DNA of 64,000 nucleotides, taken from the NCBI RefSeq assembly GCF_000415985.1, contig NZ_KE356561.1:3278524-3342523 (forward strand). The letters are read 5' to 3'. The stretch comes from Haloquadratum walsbyi J07HQW2 (lineage in GTDB: Archaea; Halobacteriota; Halobacteria; Halobacteriales; Haloferacaceae). The translations under genes were made by a program, and so were the position numbers. The stretch's first letter is position 1. The number at the start of each line of letters is the position of its first letter. The notes under the pieces were generated by a model. The model ran no database searches. It was not told the origin of the DNA and worked only from the letters and a program-made list of their open reading frames with translations. Shown piece by piece: positions 40,402 through 50,877 of this stretch.

Positions 40402-41127
40402 TCATTCTGCGCGACCAGCCATCAGTTCCAATGGATTTTCAGTGTCGATAATCGCATAATTACCACTGACAGGCTTTTTCGGTGTCTCTTTGCTCATAGC
40501 ATTAATCGATACGTGTGATAATCCATGGAGCTTCGTGCGTCCTGGTTGATGAATATGACCGCTCACACTAAGCTTGGCTGTCCCTTGGAGAATGTCAAGT
40601 GTCTCTTTGCGATCCCATGGATATGCCCGCTCTGGATAGTTTCCAAACCAAACGTTATCATCAATCGAAAACTGCCCAAGTGGATGATGCGATAATACAA
40701 TGGCATCCGGCGGCAAAGCGTTCTTAAGCCAACTACGCTGGTCAGAGCCAATTATTCCTCGAGCCCCGATATTCTCTTTAATGGAGTCAAGATAGACGAA
40801 TGCTTGATTATCAACCCAAATTATGCCATGGAATCTATCCTGATCGAGAACCTCACCGAGTTCACCCTTTGAGTGTGTGGCAACATCATGATTCCCGAGC
40901 AAATACGTTACCGGTGACACCCAGTCATCAAATATTGATTTGAGTTCAAGCAGGTGTTCTCGATCAACTTGCTCTGTCGACTCCTGTAATAAATCTCCAA
41001 GAATAAATGTATGAGATATCTGGCTGTCATTCATATGCTCATCCTTGATTTTATAGAGCCGTTCAATGATCTCATCATGATATGCTTCCCGCAAATGAAT
41101 ATCCGCGATAATCCCAATAGTGCTCAT
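40402..41127 (-). CDS. Calcineurin-like metallophosphoesterase
   Basis: IGIIADIHLREAYHD; FILGDLLQES; YLLGNHDVATH; LSHHPLG; VSGHIHQPG. Confidence 0.88.
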   Translation of the reverse strand: MSTIGIIADIHLREAYHDEIIERLYKIKDEHMNDSQISHTFILGDLLQESTEQVDREHLLELKSIFDDWVSPVTYLLGNHDVATHSKGELGEVLDQDRFHGIIWVDNQAFVYLDSIKENIGARGIIGSDQRSWLKNALPPDAIVLSHHPLGQFSIDDNVWFGNYPERAYPWDRKETLDILQGTAKLSVSGHIHQPGRTKLHGLSHVSINAMSKETPKKPVSGNYAIIDTENPLELMAGRAE

Positions 41128-41502
41128 TGAGTCCCCATTGATATGTGATTCATTTGAATATGCAAATTCCGTATATAGATCATTTCGTCCGGACTCAGAT
41201 GTTATTTGCTAATATATCTATAGAGCAATACATATACAATGTCCGCGAGCGCTCTCGTCTTTCTCAGGTGGCAATACCCGAGTACAATTGCCTGCTATAT
41301 TGGGTGTCAAACAGCAATCGAGGATATGTCGTTTTGATATAAATGACTGAAACTCCACTCCAGTACAAGGCAAAACTGAGAGTATCCATTGGAAATAATA
41401 TATATTCACGTGATAATGGCGACAAATTAGCTAACTCGCGGAACTGTTAGTGTGATTGTATTCGCTTAATCAAAAGATGAAATACCGATCTATCTGTCGA
41501 TA

Positions 41503-42138
41503 CTATTGTCGTTCGCTGATCACTTCACCTACGCGATTACCGGGACGACGCAACTCCTCAGACTCAACTTCATACACATATCCTGTGATAGTAACCGAAT
41601 CAGGAATGAGATCAGACTCACGTAGATGCTCAACCTGCGTTGCACAAGCCTCATCAATATCATCGGTCATATTTACCCAGTCCATTATGTCAGCGTCGCC
41701 AATATTCAGCGCTGGTAGTGATGGATTGAGATCAATTTGATCAAGATCACCAGCTTCGGCTTCAAATCCTTCACGAACTGCCTCATCTGGCGCGCTCATC
41801 ATTCCACAGTCGGTATGATTGATAAGAATAATTTCGTCAGTATCAAAGAAGTTCGTCGTTAGCGCAGCTGAACGAATCACATCGTCAGTAACTTTGCCTC
41901 CAGCGTTACGGAAGATCTGTGCATCACCAAGTTCGATCCCAAGAGTTTCTTCAACCGGAATGCGTTCATCGATACAGGTGATAACGAGAAGATTCTCATT
42001 TGTCGGAATCCCCTCTCGACGACGCCGAGCCCACATTTCGCGGTTTTCAACTGATTCATCAACTTGTTCATGTACCTGCTGACTATCAGACATCAATTTC
42101 ATATTGACTCGAACAGTGCTTATAACTGCGCTTTCCAC
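41503..42138 (-). CDS. Beta-class carbonic anhydrase
   Basis: LLVITCIDERIPVEETLGIELGDAQIFRNAGGKVTDDVIRSAALTTNFFDTDEIILINHTDCGM; start may be internal (MKLMSDSQQV). Confidence 0.85.
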   Translation of the reverse strand: MESAVISTVRVNMKLMSDSQQVHEQVDESVENREMWARRRREGIPTNENLLVITCIDERIPVEETLGIELGDAQIFRNAGGKVTDDVIRSAALTTNFFDTDEIILINHTDCGMMSAPDEAVREGFEAEAGDLDQIDLNPSLPALNIGDADIMDWVNMTDDIDEACATQVEHLRESDLIPDSVTITGYVYEVESEELRRPGNRVGEVISERQ

Positions 42139-42385
42139 GCTTTTTGACCGGAGTCTATTACGCCGGTTTGAAACTAGCCATTACACTGATAGTATCGATG
42201 TGAATCCGAAGATAGATTTGATGAATATGCTGAATGGGTATTATTTTTTACCAGTTCATATGCGGTAAGCCCCTACCCCGTCCTCAGGGGGCAACACAGC
42301 GAAGCAAAGCGAGGAGCGCAGTAGGGCGTGGAAGGGGGAGGGGATACAGCGCCGTCATCATCTACCAGACACCGTTCTGTTGCAG

Positions 42386-42405
42386 CCCCACCCCACCCCA
42401 CCCCA
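42386..42405 (+). repeat. CCCCA x4 microsatellite
   Basis: ccccaccccaccccacccca inside the IS1341 relic. Confidence 0.9.
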
Positions 42406-42457
42406 CAGACCAACGCGAATCACAGCGGTTAAATTCATAATTTACGTAAAGTATGAC

Positions 42458-42583
42458 GTGGCAAAGCGTAAAACAATCTCTATCCGCGAAGATCAAGAAG
42501 AGTGGATTCAGGAGAACCACCTGAACCTCTCTTCGTTCGTCCAGGAGAAACTCGACGAACTAATTGAGGAGAGAAATCAATAA
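42458..42583 (+). CDS. Short ribbon-helix-helix (CopG/VapB-like) protein upstream of tnpB
   Basis: VAKRKTISIREDQEEWIQENHLNLSSFVQEKLDELIEERNQ; GTG start. Confidence 0.6.
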   Translation: MAKRKTISIREDQEEWIQENHLNLSSFVQEKLDELIEERNQ

Positions 42584-42585
42584 TA

Positions 42586-43970
42586 ATGCATTATGCCTAC
42601 AGGTATCGACTCCACTGCACCCAACCGAAGCCCAGCGAGAGACGCTGGACTCTCGCCGCGATACCTGCAGGCAACTGTACAACCACGCACTCAACGAGTT
42701 CGAGCAAATCCCTGACTCAGCGGGAACGCTTAACCAGCGAGTGCGTCAGGTCCACGACCATCTCACTGACCTCACAGACTGGTGGGACGAGCTTACCGAC
42801 CTGTACTCAACAGTCGCGCAAGCTGCTGTGATGCGCATAAAAAGAGTATCACAGCTCTCTCAGGACTCACACAGAACGGGTACAACGTTGGTAGTTTCAA
42901 TTGGCAATCACCACGCGAGTTTCAGACTTTCACGTATGTACAGTCTGGCTTCGAGTTTGAGTTCGGCAACAAAAACTTAGACCGTCCTGTCACTCTCAGT
43001 TTCGAAACTCGCTGATATTCCTATTACCGTTCACCGTGAGATCCCCGAGGATGTCACGGTCAAAGAAGTACCTATCAAGAAAGAGCGAACTGGTGAGTGG
43101 TACGCTTCCTTTGCTGTCGAAGGCAAAGAAGAGCCCGAGAAACCAGCGAATCCTGACGTTGCGTTGTGTTGGATTGGAATGAATTGAATGAATTGAATTG
43201 AATTGACGTTGGTATCCTCACATACACTCACGACACGGATGGACGGGCTGTCGGCTCAGTTGCAGTTGATCTTCAACGAGAGCGGGAACGCCTCAAGCGC
43301 GAACAACGCTCGCTCTCACGGAAACAGCACGGGTCGACCAACTGGGACTGGGAGAAGCAACGACTGAGACTCGCTGAGTGCCACCAGCAACTCAGGCAAA
43401 AACGCCACCGCCACGAGTTCTTGCACAAACTCTCGAAGTATTATTCTACCGAGTACAATTTGGTAGCTATTGAGGATTTGGATGTGATGTGAGCTCGATG
43501 TTGGAGTCGGCTGGCAACAGCCAGAACATCATACGGCTTCGGCAGCGTGGGATACGTTCACCACACTGCTCGAATACAAGTACAAACGCGAAGGTACACA
43601 CTCTGTCGAAGTAGAGCTGCGGCTGCGGGGACGACCACAGAGTGCGCGTCGTGTGGTGTGGCGTGGCGTTGAATCAGACAAACCGTTGTAGGTGCGCGAA
43701 CATTCTTGCCCTGCCTGGGGGTTCGAGATGGATAGAAGTGCAAATGCTAATGATTCTCTGGACAGTTTGTCGCGTGGTTTTAAAAATCTCGGACTAGGAC
43801 TGGGACAGTCCAAATCAACGCCTGTGGAGACTGCGCTTGCGCTCGCGCTCGCTCGCTCTCGCTCTGTTCACCTCGTCGGGTAGTTCCGAGGTTGTGGATG
43901 GGATGGAAAGCGCGTCATAGAAACAGGAAGCCCTACTCCTACTCTCAAGGAGCGACCGGTGCAAGCCGTG
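42586..43970 (+). pseudogene. tnpB: IS1341-type TnpB, multiple frameshifts
   Basis: MHYAYRYRL.. / LHPTEAQRETLDSRRDTCRQLYNHALNEFEQIPDSAG / DIPITVHREIPEDVTVKEVPIKKERTGEWYASFAVEGKEEPE / RLKREQRSLSRKQHGSTNWDWEKQRLRLAECHQQLRQKRHRHEFLHKLSKYYSTEYNLVAIEDLDVM / TTECASCGV, in different frames. Confidence 0.88.
43176..43206 (+). repeat. AATTG-type pentanucleotide tandem repeat
   Basis: ggaatgaattgaatgaattgaattgaattga interrupts tnpB. Confidence 0.9.
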
Positions 43971-44060
43971 AGCGAGTAGGCTGGGGTAGTTCACATAGAT
44001 ACCCTGCTAGATGTCACTCTGTCTCAGCACATATATCCGATAGTGTTGGTCAGGTATTGT

Positions 44061-44330
44061 ATGAGACCACTCAGAGTCAAACTCAATATCTCTGAGGCGG
44101 GTGATCATAAACCAGCACGAGAGGCGTTCGAAAAGATATCCACAATACATGACGATCAAGCGATTTTCCAGATTAATCAAACACAGTATATCGATCAAGA
44201 CACCTGGGGATTCAAAATAACATATCGCACGCAGAGTGAATTCATACAAACTGTTTGTTTGGGTGATATTGAGCGGGTAATGTGGCGAGTTGCACCAAAT
44301 TCATTTGATCGAAAAATAACGTCTAAATGA
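44061..44330 (+). CDS. Hypothetical protein
   Basis: MRPLRVKLNISEAGDHKPAREAFEKISTIHDDQAIFQINQTQ..., immediately downstream of an IS right end. Confidence 0.5.
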   Translation: MRPLRVKLNISEAGDHKPAREAFEKISTIHDDQAIFQINQTQYIDQDTWGFKITYRTQSEFIQTVCLGDIERVMWRVAPNSFDRKITSK

Positions 44331-44401
44331 ACTGCTCTGGGTCAAATTGAAAATTTACGAACTTTCTCACGGTGGAAACCTGATAGAGACAATTTGATAA
44401 C

Positions 44402-44953
44402 TTAGCTCATAGGGACTGGACGCACTGCAAGTGCTGCTTCACATACACAAGATGTTCCACATTTCGGACAGGGTCCATCAGTATGTCCGGCAATAGAGTG
44501 TGTATGCACGATATCATACTCGTGCGTGGTAAGCAACTGTGCCGGGGAGTCAGGACCGCCATGGAACCACGCATCAGCGATAAAGTGGTCTACATCCCGT
44601 GATTCACCAATGTCGTGTAACCGCTCGATTAGAGAGCTGCCAATTCCTTCACCAGTCCGGTCAGGATCGACGTACCCTGCATGAATAAACCCATACCGGG
44701 ATTCCGGCGGAATCTGTTCGACTGTATCGATAAGGTGCATGGCGTCTTGTAGTTGTTTTCGTGATTCATATATCGTGAGTGCCATGACTCCTACCGGAGT
44801 ATCGTTCTGCTCTGCGACTCGAACATATGTCCCAGCACTCTCATTATTTACTGGGACATCATACGACCAACCATCAGCAAAGTGTGATGTAATGAGCGAG
44901 GCAACTTCATTCGTCTTACTATCATCGTCGGTGAACGGGCGTATGCTCGGCAT
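44402..44953 (-). CDS. GNAT-family N-acetyltransferase with C-terminal Cys cluster
   Basis: YGFIHAGYVDPDRTGEGIGSSLIERLHDIGESRDVDHFIADAWFHGG; C-terminal CPKCGTSCVCEAAL. Confidence 0.75.
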   Translation of the reverse strand: MPSIRPFTDDDSKTNEVASLITSHFADGWSYDVPVNNESAGTYVRVAEQNDTPVGVMALTIYESRKQLQDAMHLIDTVEQIPPESRYGFIHAGYVDPDRTGEGIGSSLIERLHDIGESRDVDHFIADAWFHGGPDSPAQLLTTHEYDIVHTHSIAGHTDGPCPKCGTSCVCEAALAVRPVPMS

Positions 44954-45466
44954 CTACTATCTATCGCGTGTGCGTATATATTGATATTTGTTTTGGCTTT
45001 ATAAAGACATAGTGCACACCACTGAGAGCCGATTCTCTATTTGCGGCTAGACTCGTCGATATACCAGCTCTGAGCCGCGGGTTAGCAATTGAATCTTGAC
45101 GAACAGTACTTGCACCGGTTATGTCTGTACCCTTGTCATCAATCGCAGATATCAGACACACTAATTAGCCAGGTCATCACATCGTATGTTTTCGTATCAC
45201 AGTGAGCTCTGCATGATATCCACAGCAAGTCTGCACCCATTTACGTACACGCATACAAGCGACTGCTGTGCCATGTTCCGCTCGACCGAATCATATTTGT
45301 GGAGAATTTGGTCACGTGATCGGGGCACTTGTCAGTCATTATTGATACTCAAATCTGCACGTTCTGAGTTGTCGAGAGTGATATACTGATATATCGCTCA
45401 GTAGCCTGATGAATATGAAACATAAATGTCATATATATCTCTTCTTAATGATACTAACGAGTGTGT

Positions 45467-45757
45467 ATGCCCTCCAAACGCGAACTTGTCGGTAATCCCT
45501 CTCGAAGTAGTGGTTTGAATTGGTCAGAAATTCAGTGGGGTCGCATCGGTGCATTTCTAATTGGCGTCAGCTTTTATATTGTGATACCTTCTATCTTCAA
45601 TTCTGATCAGGTATCACCGCCGATAACTGCGGTTACTTCGGTAATTCCGATAATACTGTTATACTATAGTTTCACACAGATCAGTTGGCAAAAAACACTG
45701 AGAGTAGGCGTCGGCATGGCTATGGTTAGCTTAGCTGGGATGTATCTCCTATATTAG
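45467..45757 (+). CDS. Small membrane protein (hypothetical)
   Basis: 97 aa with ~3 hydrophobic segments. Confidence 0.5.
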   Translation: MPSKRELVGNPSRSSGLNWSEIQWGRIGAFLIGVSFYIVIPSIFNSDQVSPPITAVTSVIPIILLYYSFTQISWQKTLRVGVGMAMVSLAGMYLLY

Positions 45758-45879
45758 TCTGTGAGTCAAAATGTTCGGCAATAACTACTGGACATTGAGT
45801 ACCAGTTCTATTAGATAACTAGATAAGCAAATCATGGTTTTCAGAACACTCAACAGAGGGCTAATCTAAATAATTAGTA

Positions 45880-46362
45880 GTGACTGAGGAATCTTCATCG
45901 CTTTCATCGAAGACAAAAGCACGACAGACCCTTAGCGAAGCTCAAACATGTACACTGGCAACAGCATCACAGGACGGCGTCCCTGAAGCGGCAACAATTC
46001 GATTTGTTTCCGATCAGAATCTTGATATGTATATTACCACTGAGTCGATGTATCGAAAATATGAAAACATGACAGTTAATCCACGGGTTGCGCTTGTCGT
46101 CGATGGGTCACAGTATAATTTACAATTAGAGGGAGTGGCAACAGAGGCGCATGGTGAGACTGCTGAGTTTATCAAACAAAAATATACAGAGAAATACGGA
46201 TCGAGTAAGTATCTTAATAATGATGATAGTGTGTTTTTCGAGATCATCATCGATTGGGCTAGACTTCTTGTCGATGGTCAATTTCCACCAGAGTTTGAGA
46301 TGGTAATTGGGAGTACTGATTCGGATCCACATAGGGTCACAGCAGGTCACGACGAGAGATAA
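45880..46362 (+). CDS. Pyridoxamine 5'-phosphate oxidase-like FMN-binding protein
   Basis: CTLATASQDGVPEAATIRFVSDQNLDMYITTESMYRKYENMTVNPRVALVVDGS; GTG start. Confidence 0.75.
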   Translation: MTEESSSLSSKTKARQTLSEAQTCTLATASQDGVPEAATIRFVSDQNLDMYITTESMYRKYENMTVNPRVALVVDGSQYNLQLEGVATEAHGETAEFIKQKYTEKYGSSKYLNNDDSVFFEIIIDWARLLVDGQFPPEFEMVIGSTDSDPHRVTAGHDER

Positions 46363-46526
46363 TCAACTTAGTTGGAGCATAATGCAAAGTGGGGTCACTC
46401 AGGTGCTGAGCCTCATATTCGTAAGTAGCGATATGAATATCATTTAGATATGCAACCGTACAGGTTACATTACTATTTGTGATTACTTGAACCAGTGTGA
46501 GCCATGACGGTCATACCAGAAGCTAA

Positions 46527-46967
46527 TCAACTATTCTCAATGAGAAATTCTCTAAGCGATTCAGTAACTTCAGCGTCGGCGTGCGTATCACTGAGAATCT
46601 CATGTAATGCATCGGCGAGCATCGTGACTGAGTTATCATCGAATTGTGCTTCAACAATCTGGCGATCCCCATGAAGTCGTATTGTTTTGATCGTCGGTGT
46701 GTCGTGAATGACCTCAGTTTTTTCAGTGAATCCAGCCTCAGAAGGGTAATCATGATCAAGACGATCTAATCCGACAGGCGTGATTGAGTATAGTCCACGA
46801 TCGACTTCTGTGACAAGCCCAGCCGCACACAATTGCGCTAATGTCTCTAAGACGGTCTCATCATCAAGATCACTTTGTTGATGAATGTGATGAGTATTAG
46901 ACCGTCCATGAGCGAGCACCTGTAAGATACTTGTTTCAGCATCATCCTGCGTCATCAATATACGCTG
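46527..46967 (-). CDS. Winged-helix domain hypothetical protein
   Basis: AETSILQVLAHGRSNTHHIHQQSDLDDETVLETLAQLCAAGLVTEVDRGLYSITPVGLDRLD. Confidence 0.6.
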   Translation of the reverse strand, partial: QRILMTQDDAETSILQVLAHGRSNTHHIHQQSDLDDETVLETLAQLCAAGLVTEVDRGLYSITPVGLDRLDHDYPSEAGFTEKTEVIHDTPTIKTIRLHGDRQIVEAQFDDNSVTMLADALHEILSDTHADAEVTESLREFLIENS

Positions 46968-47204
46968 TTTTGTTTTCAGACATGTCGGTATTACCATTTT
47001 CTGTTCCATATCAGCCCTCTTCTATCATCTGGATTCTTCCAATTCTGTTGAGATTGTGAGAGGTACATGCAGTAATTCGATTATTACATTCTGTATCTGA
47101 ATGTAGTCTAATACAAATAGAGCGATGAAGAGATATTTGTATGACTGTCTCTAATATGTACATCGGGCACGGTGGTTTTTTGAGTTGACCACATATGTGT
47201 ATCT

Positions 47205-47864
47205 ATGTCTGAAGAGGTCTCTCAAGATGTATCAGGGCGCAACGTGGCTGATACCGCTGACGCTGATCTTGATCTTGATTGGCTTACACTTGAAGAGGGT
47301 GAATCAATCCAGTGGGTCAGCACGCCACATCAATACAGTATGATCCCTGCATTTGTGATTGGTATCCCGCTGTCAATTATTCTCATTGGAATCCCAATCA
47401 TTGTTGGTTCATATCTTCGGTATACGAATACAAATTATGTTATCACGAATCGTGGACTGTATAGTAAACGTGGAATCATATCTATGAACGTCCAGCAGAT
47501 TGGGTTTGAAAAGGTTCAGAATACATCGTACTCACAATCAGCTCTCGGCTCATCATTAGGATATGGATCTGTTGATATTAGTACAGCCGGTGGGTCAGGC
47601 GTCGAACTCCAATTTCGTAGCATCCCGAACCCAGCGTCAGTACAAGAACTGGTCGCGAGGGAGATCGATACTCGACGACAGGGTGATTCAGACTCGACAT
47701 CAAATACCGACGACGTGCTAGATGCAATTCTTCAGGAACTCCAGACAATTCGTTCGGCAGTGACTGATGATGAGACTAATAGCGATACTGAGGGTATCCG
47801 CCTCGCCGGCAATCACACATCGGCAAAACAGGTGTCGGATAATGAGGATAGTGAGGATCGATGA
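47205..47864 (+). CDS. Bacterial-PH (bPH2/DUF304) domain membrane protein
   Basis: YVITNRGLYSKRGIISMNVQQIGFEKVQNTSYSQSALGSSLGYGSVDISTAGGSGVELQFRSIPNP. Confidence 0.82.
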   Translation: MSEEVSQDVSGRNVADTADADLDLDWLTLEEGESIQWVSTPHQYSMIPAFVIGIPLSIILIGIPIIVGSYLRYTNTNYVITNRGLYSKRGIISMNVQQIGFEKVQNTSYSQSALGSSLGYGSVDISTAGGSGVELQFRSIPNPASVQELVAREIDTRRQGDSDSTSNTDDVLDAILQELQTIRSAVTDDETNSDTEGIRLAGNHTSAKQVSDNEDSEDR

Positions 47865-48391
47865 GCGACAAGTGGCGATTTCTATTCGATGATGAGCGCA
47901 TCGTTTGGCAGGGAAGTCCCCGATTCTCAGCAGCTGCCGATAGCATCGGAATTGGTGTCAGCATTGTTATTTTCGCCCTTGTAATGGCAGTCATCGTAGA
48001 TATACGACTCGTTCTAAGTGGTATGCTTGGCATTGGCGTTATCATATGGGCGATACGCCGGGTACAACAGACAGAATATATTGTTACAACTCGAGCAATC
48101 TGGCTGAAGCGTGGTGTAATTAACAAAACTGTGCGACGGATTGAGTTATCGAAGGTGCAGAACACGGCTTACAGCCAACCCGTCACTGGGTCGTTGTTTG
48201 GATATGGGACAGTAACCATTGAGGTTGCTGGTGGAGGCGATTTACAATTTCGACGAATTGATAACCCAGAAGTGGCACGTGAAACAATCACTAATCGGAT
48301 CGGGAATACGAGTGAGAGAATCCCAGGGTCAAACGATCAGTGGCGTTCGGTGCTACAGCTCGTCCGTGAGATCCGAGTTGCAGTCGAATAG
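47861..48391 (+). CDS. Bacterial-PH (bPH2/DUF304) domain membrane protein, paralogue
   Basis: YIVTTRAIWLKRGVINKTVRRIELSKVQNTAYSQPVTGSLFGYGTVTIEVAGGGDLQFRRIDNPE; ATGA overlap with upstream paralogue. Confidence 0.82.
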   Translation: MSDKWRFLFDDERIVWQGSPRFSAAADSIGIGVSIVIFALVMAVIVDIRLVLSGMLGIGVIIWAIRRVQQTEYIVTTRAIWLKRGVINKTVRRIELSKVQNTAYSQPVTGSLFGYGTVTIEVAGGGDLQFRRIDNPEVARETITNRIGNTSERIPGSNDQWRSVLQLVREIRVAVE

Positions 48392-48484
48392 CTATCTCAG
48401 TATGGTAGAGATTAATTAAGAGGTGACATTCCGAGTAGCCTGGAGTGACTGCCCCTCCAATATCGATTTATCAATCCGTCCAAT

Positions 48485-48540
48485 CCTGAAATCCCCTCGT
48501 CAGCTACCACGGGTGAAGCCGCGCCGTAGGCTTCCGCGCT
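48485..48540. repeat. Possible IS605-family end remnant
   Basis: ctcgtcagctaccacgggtgaagccgcgccgtaggcttccgcgctgctacc; GC-rich hairpin-like, intergenic. Confidence 0.35.
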
Positions 48541-48746
48541 GCTACCGCTGTGACTTCGGCTCTCTCGTACTAACATGAAATTATGATTCGGTTTCGGTAC
48601 ATGTATGCGTGTATCGCTATTGATTGACATCTTCCAACGCCTGAAGACACGGGTATTCTCCTTGTGTTCTATAATAGAGTTCTCTGAGTGACAGTTCTGG
48701 ACCATCGCACAGTAGGATTTTGATTGAGTAGACATACAATATAACT

Positions 48747-49145
48747 ATGCAATTCAAACAGAGAATCCGTTCATATTATGCTGCACTTCGTGCCGGTGAT
48801 CCTCTTGGTGAATTCTTTGCAGATGAGGACTCAATTGTCAAATTCGGCATTTCAGATCGGCTTGCCGGTGGAAGCGCAATTACTGAAGGGCTCAGCACAC
48901 AGACAGACCGGACCACGGATTGGGTTGTTGACAGCAAGAATCTCATTGTATATGATGCAAGTACTCATGCATGTTTCAGTGACGAGGTTCGACTTGAGTG
49001 GACTGATACAGTTGAAGATGAGCGATATGAGTTCGATACACGCTGGAGTGGAACGCTTGAACTGAAGAATTCTGATACTGAGGCGAGTGAAGATGATCTG
49101 ATTTTTATTGGCATGCATGTGAGTACCCCTCGGTTCTTTCGATAG
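48747..49145 (+). CDS. SnoaL/NTF2-like fold hypothetical protein
   Basis: FKQRIRSYYAALRAGDPLGEFFADEDSIVKFGISDRLAGGSAITEGLSTQ... Confidence 0.6.
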   Translation: MQFKQRIRSYYAALRAGDPLGEFFADEDSIVKFGISDRLAGGSAITEGLSTQTDRTTDWVVDSKNLIVYDASTHACFSDEVRLEWTDTVEDERYEFDTRWSGTLELKNSDTEASEDDLIFIGMHVSTPRFFR

Positions 49146-49274
49146 ATATCCCTGAGCTAAGACGCAGTTATCAACTGATTCGATAGTAATAGATTACAAT
49201 ATGAACTCATTTAGTGTGAATAGTAATGTGCATTAATCCCAATATTTTACCGGCGGTAGCACTTGATCATATAC

Positions 49275-49643
49275 ATGGGATCAGCACTTGAGCAGGCGGA
49301 GTCTGAGCCATCGACAGGGATAGTAGGTTCAAAACTTGAAATGACGGTAATTGGGTTGTTGACGATCACAGCAATCACACACTTATACGCTGGTGTTAAT
49401 CAGGCGATAATCCCACCGCTTCTTCTTGCAGGACTCGGCTTTCTCGGTGGCATCGGACTCTACATTCGAGGGACCAGACGACATTTACTGACGATAGCTG
49501 CTATTCCATACACAGCAGTGCAGATTCCACTTTGGTTTGTCATCAAATCTGGAAACTTTACTCCATTAGGCTATCTTGATAAAGCTGTACAAGTCCTCTT
49601 GATCATCGCATTGGTCGTCTTGGTCTTTCGACAACGCAAGTAG
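49275..49643 (+). CDS. Haloarchaeal 4-TM hypothetical protein
   Basis: MGSALEQAESEPSTG...four hydrophobic helices. Confidence 0.6.
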   Translation: MGSALEQAESEPSTGIVGSKLEMTVIGLLTITAITHLYAGVNQAIIPPLLLAGLGFLGGIGLYIRGTRRHLLTIAAIPYTAVQIPLWFVIKSGNFTPLGYLDKAVQVLLIIALVVLVFRQRK

Positions 49644-49852
49644 TCATCTCATATACGAGTTAGATATTCCACGTAGTCGATGAGCGATCATATCGACACT
49701 GCTCTTAGCACAGTAACGCGCTAGTGGATCAACTCTGACCGTTCTGTTGAGAACACCGCATTTTGATCACTCACTGAGTATGTGTCCGACTGAAAGGAAA
49801 TACTGCGATAAATAAAACCGAGAATAGGTCCGATTATAAATCACCACCGAGC

Positions 49853-50827
49853 ATGACGATCAATAAATTTTCAATAGACGAGGCAACCAGATATATAGAA
49901 CGTATCATCGATGAGGTCAGTAATGCAGTTATTACCGATCGCTCATTTTTAGAGACAGTTACCGCTGGGTTACTCGCTCGTGGTCACGTCTTAGTTGAGG
50001 ACGTGCCTGGAACTGGAAAAACACTCACTGCAATCGCGTTGGCAGACGCATTAGGACTTGAGTACAATCGAATTCAGTTCACACCAGATCTTCTACCAAG
50101 CGACATTACCGGGACAGATGTATTTAATGATCAGACAGGTGAGTTCAGTTTTCAACAGGGACCGATCTTCGCTAACGTTATTCTGGCTGATGAAATCAAC
50201 CGTGCCCCACCAAAGACACAATCAGCATTACTTGAAGCGATGGATGAACAGCAGGTAACTGTCGGTGGTGACACATACTCACTTCCAGAGCCGTTTTTCG
50301 TTATTGCAACACAGAATCCAGTTGAGCAGGAGGGTACATTTAGTCTACCTGAGGCTCAACAAGATAGATTTATACTCAAAGCGTCAATCGGCTATCCAAG
50401 TCGTGACGGTGAACTTGAACTGATTAATCGCCGCAGTAATCGACAAATAACAACACCTGAGGTTGATTCTGTCATCGATCCTGAACAGGTTCCAACACTT
50501 CGACAGACACCCGAATACATCTCAATGCGTCTCAACGTTCGTGAATATCTCATTGATATCGCTCGTCAGACTCGCAACGATGATCGTGTTGAGGTTGGCG
50601 TCTCACCACGTGGGATCCAGCGATTCTATGAAGCTGCGCGTGCCCGTGCTGTTATTTCTGGACGGTCGTATGTGACACCAGATGATGTCAAAACAATAGC
50701 TTCAGCAGTGATTACACATCGCCTTGTTTTGACCTCAGAAGCTACAATTCGAGATGTCAAACCTGAAGCAGTGACTCGTTCCGTGCTTGATGCTGTTGAG
50801 GTGCCCGCTGCTCAAGGCACAAATTAA
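49853..50827 (+). CDS. MoxR-family AAA+ ATPase
   Basis: GHVLVEDVPGTGKTLTAIALADAL; FQQGPIFANVILADEINRAPPKTQSALLEAMDEQQVTVGG; FFVIATQNPVEQEGTFSLPEAQQDRF. Confidence 0.93.
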   Translation: MTINKFSIDEATRYIERIIDEVSNAVITDRSFLETVTAGLLARGHVLVEDVPGTGKTLTAIALADALGLEYNRIQFTPDLLPSDITGTDVFNDQTGEFSFQQGPIFANVILADEINRAPPKTQSALLEAMDEQQVTVGGDTYSLPEPFFVIATQNPVEQEGTFSLPEAQQDRFILKASIGYPSRDGELELINRRSNRQITTPEVDSVIDPEQVPTLRQTPEYISMRLNVREYLIDIARQTRNDDRVEVGVSPRGIQRFYEAARARAVISGRSYVTPDDVKTIASAVITHRLVLTSEATIRDVKPEAVTRSVLDAVEVPAAQGTN

Positions 50828-50877
50828 CTTTTGGGTGATATAGCAGTATGGATCAACAAGGAGTTCTCAGCGTTTTT

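Larger units (their letters stand above)
42263..43994 (+). mobile_element. Decayed IS1341-type (tnpB-only) element with RHH ORF and recognisable end repeat
   Basis: Start repeat taagcccctaccccgtcctcaggggg...; RHH ORF; tnpB in pieces; RE gaagccctactcctactctcaaggagcgaccggtgcaagccgtgagcgagtaggctggggtagttcac. Confidence 0.82.

Noticed and set aside
42386-43206. Short direct repeats as a CRISPR array
   Set aside because: Units of 5 bp without spacers; microsatellites in a pseudogene, no cas genes nearby
48485-48540. Possible structured regulatory RNA between PH-domain and SnoaL-like genes
   Set aside because: More simply an IS605-family terminus remnant; kept only as a low-confidence repeat
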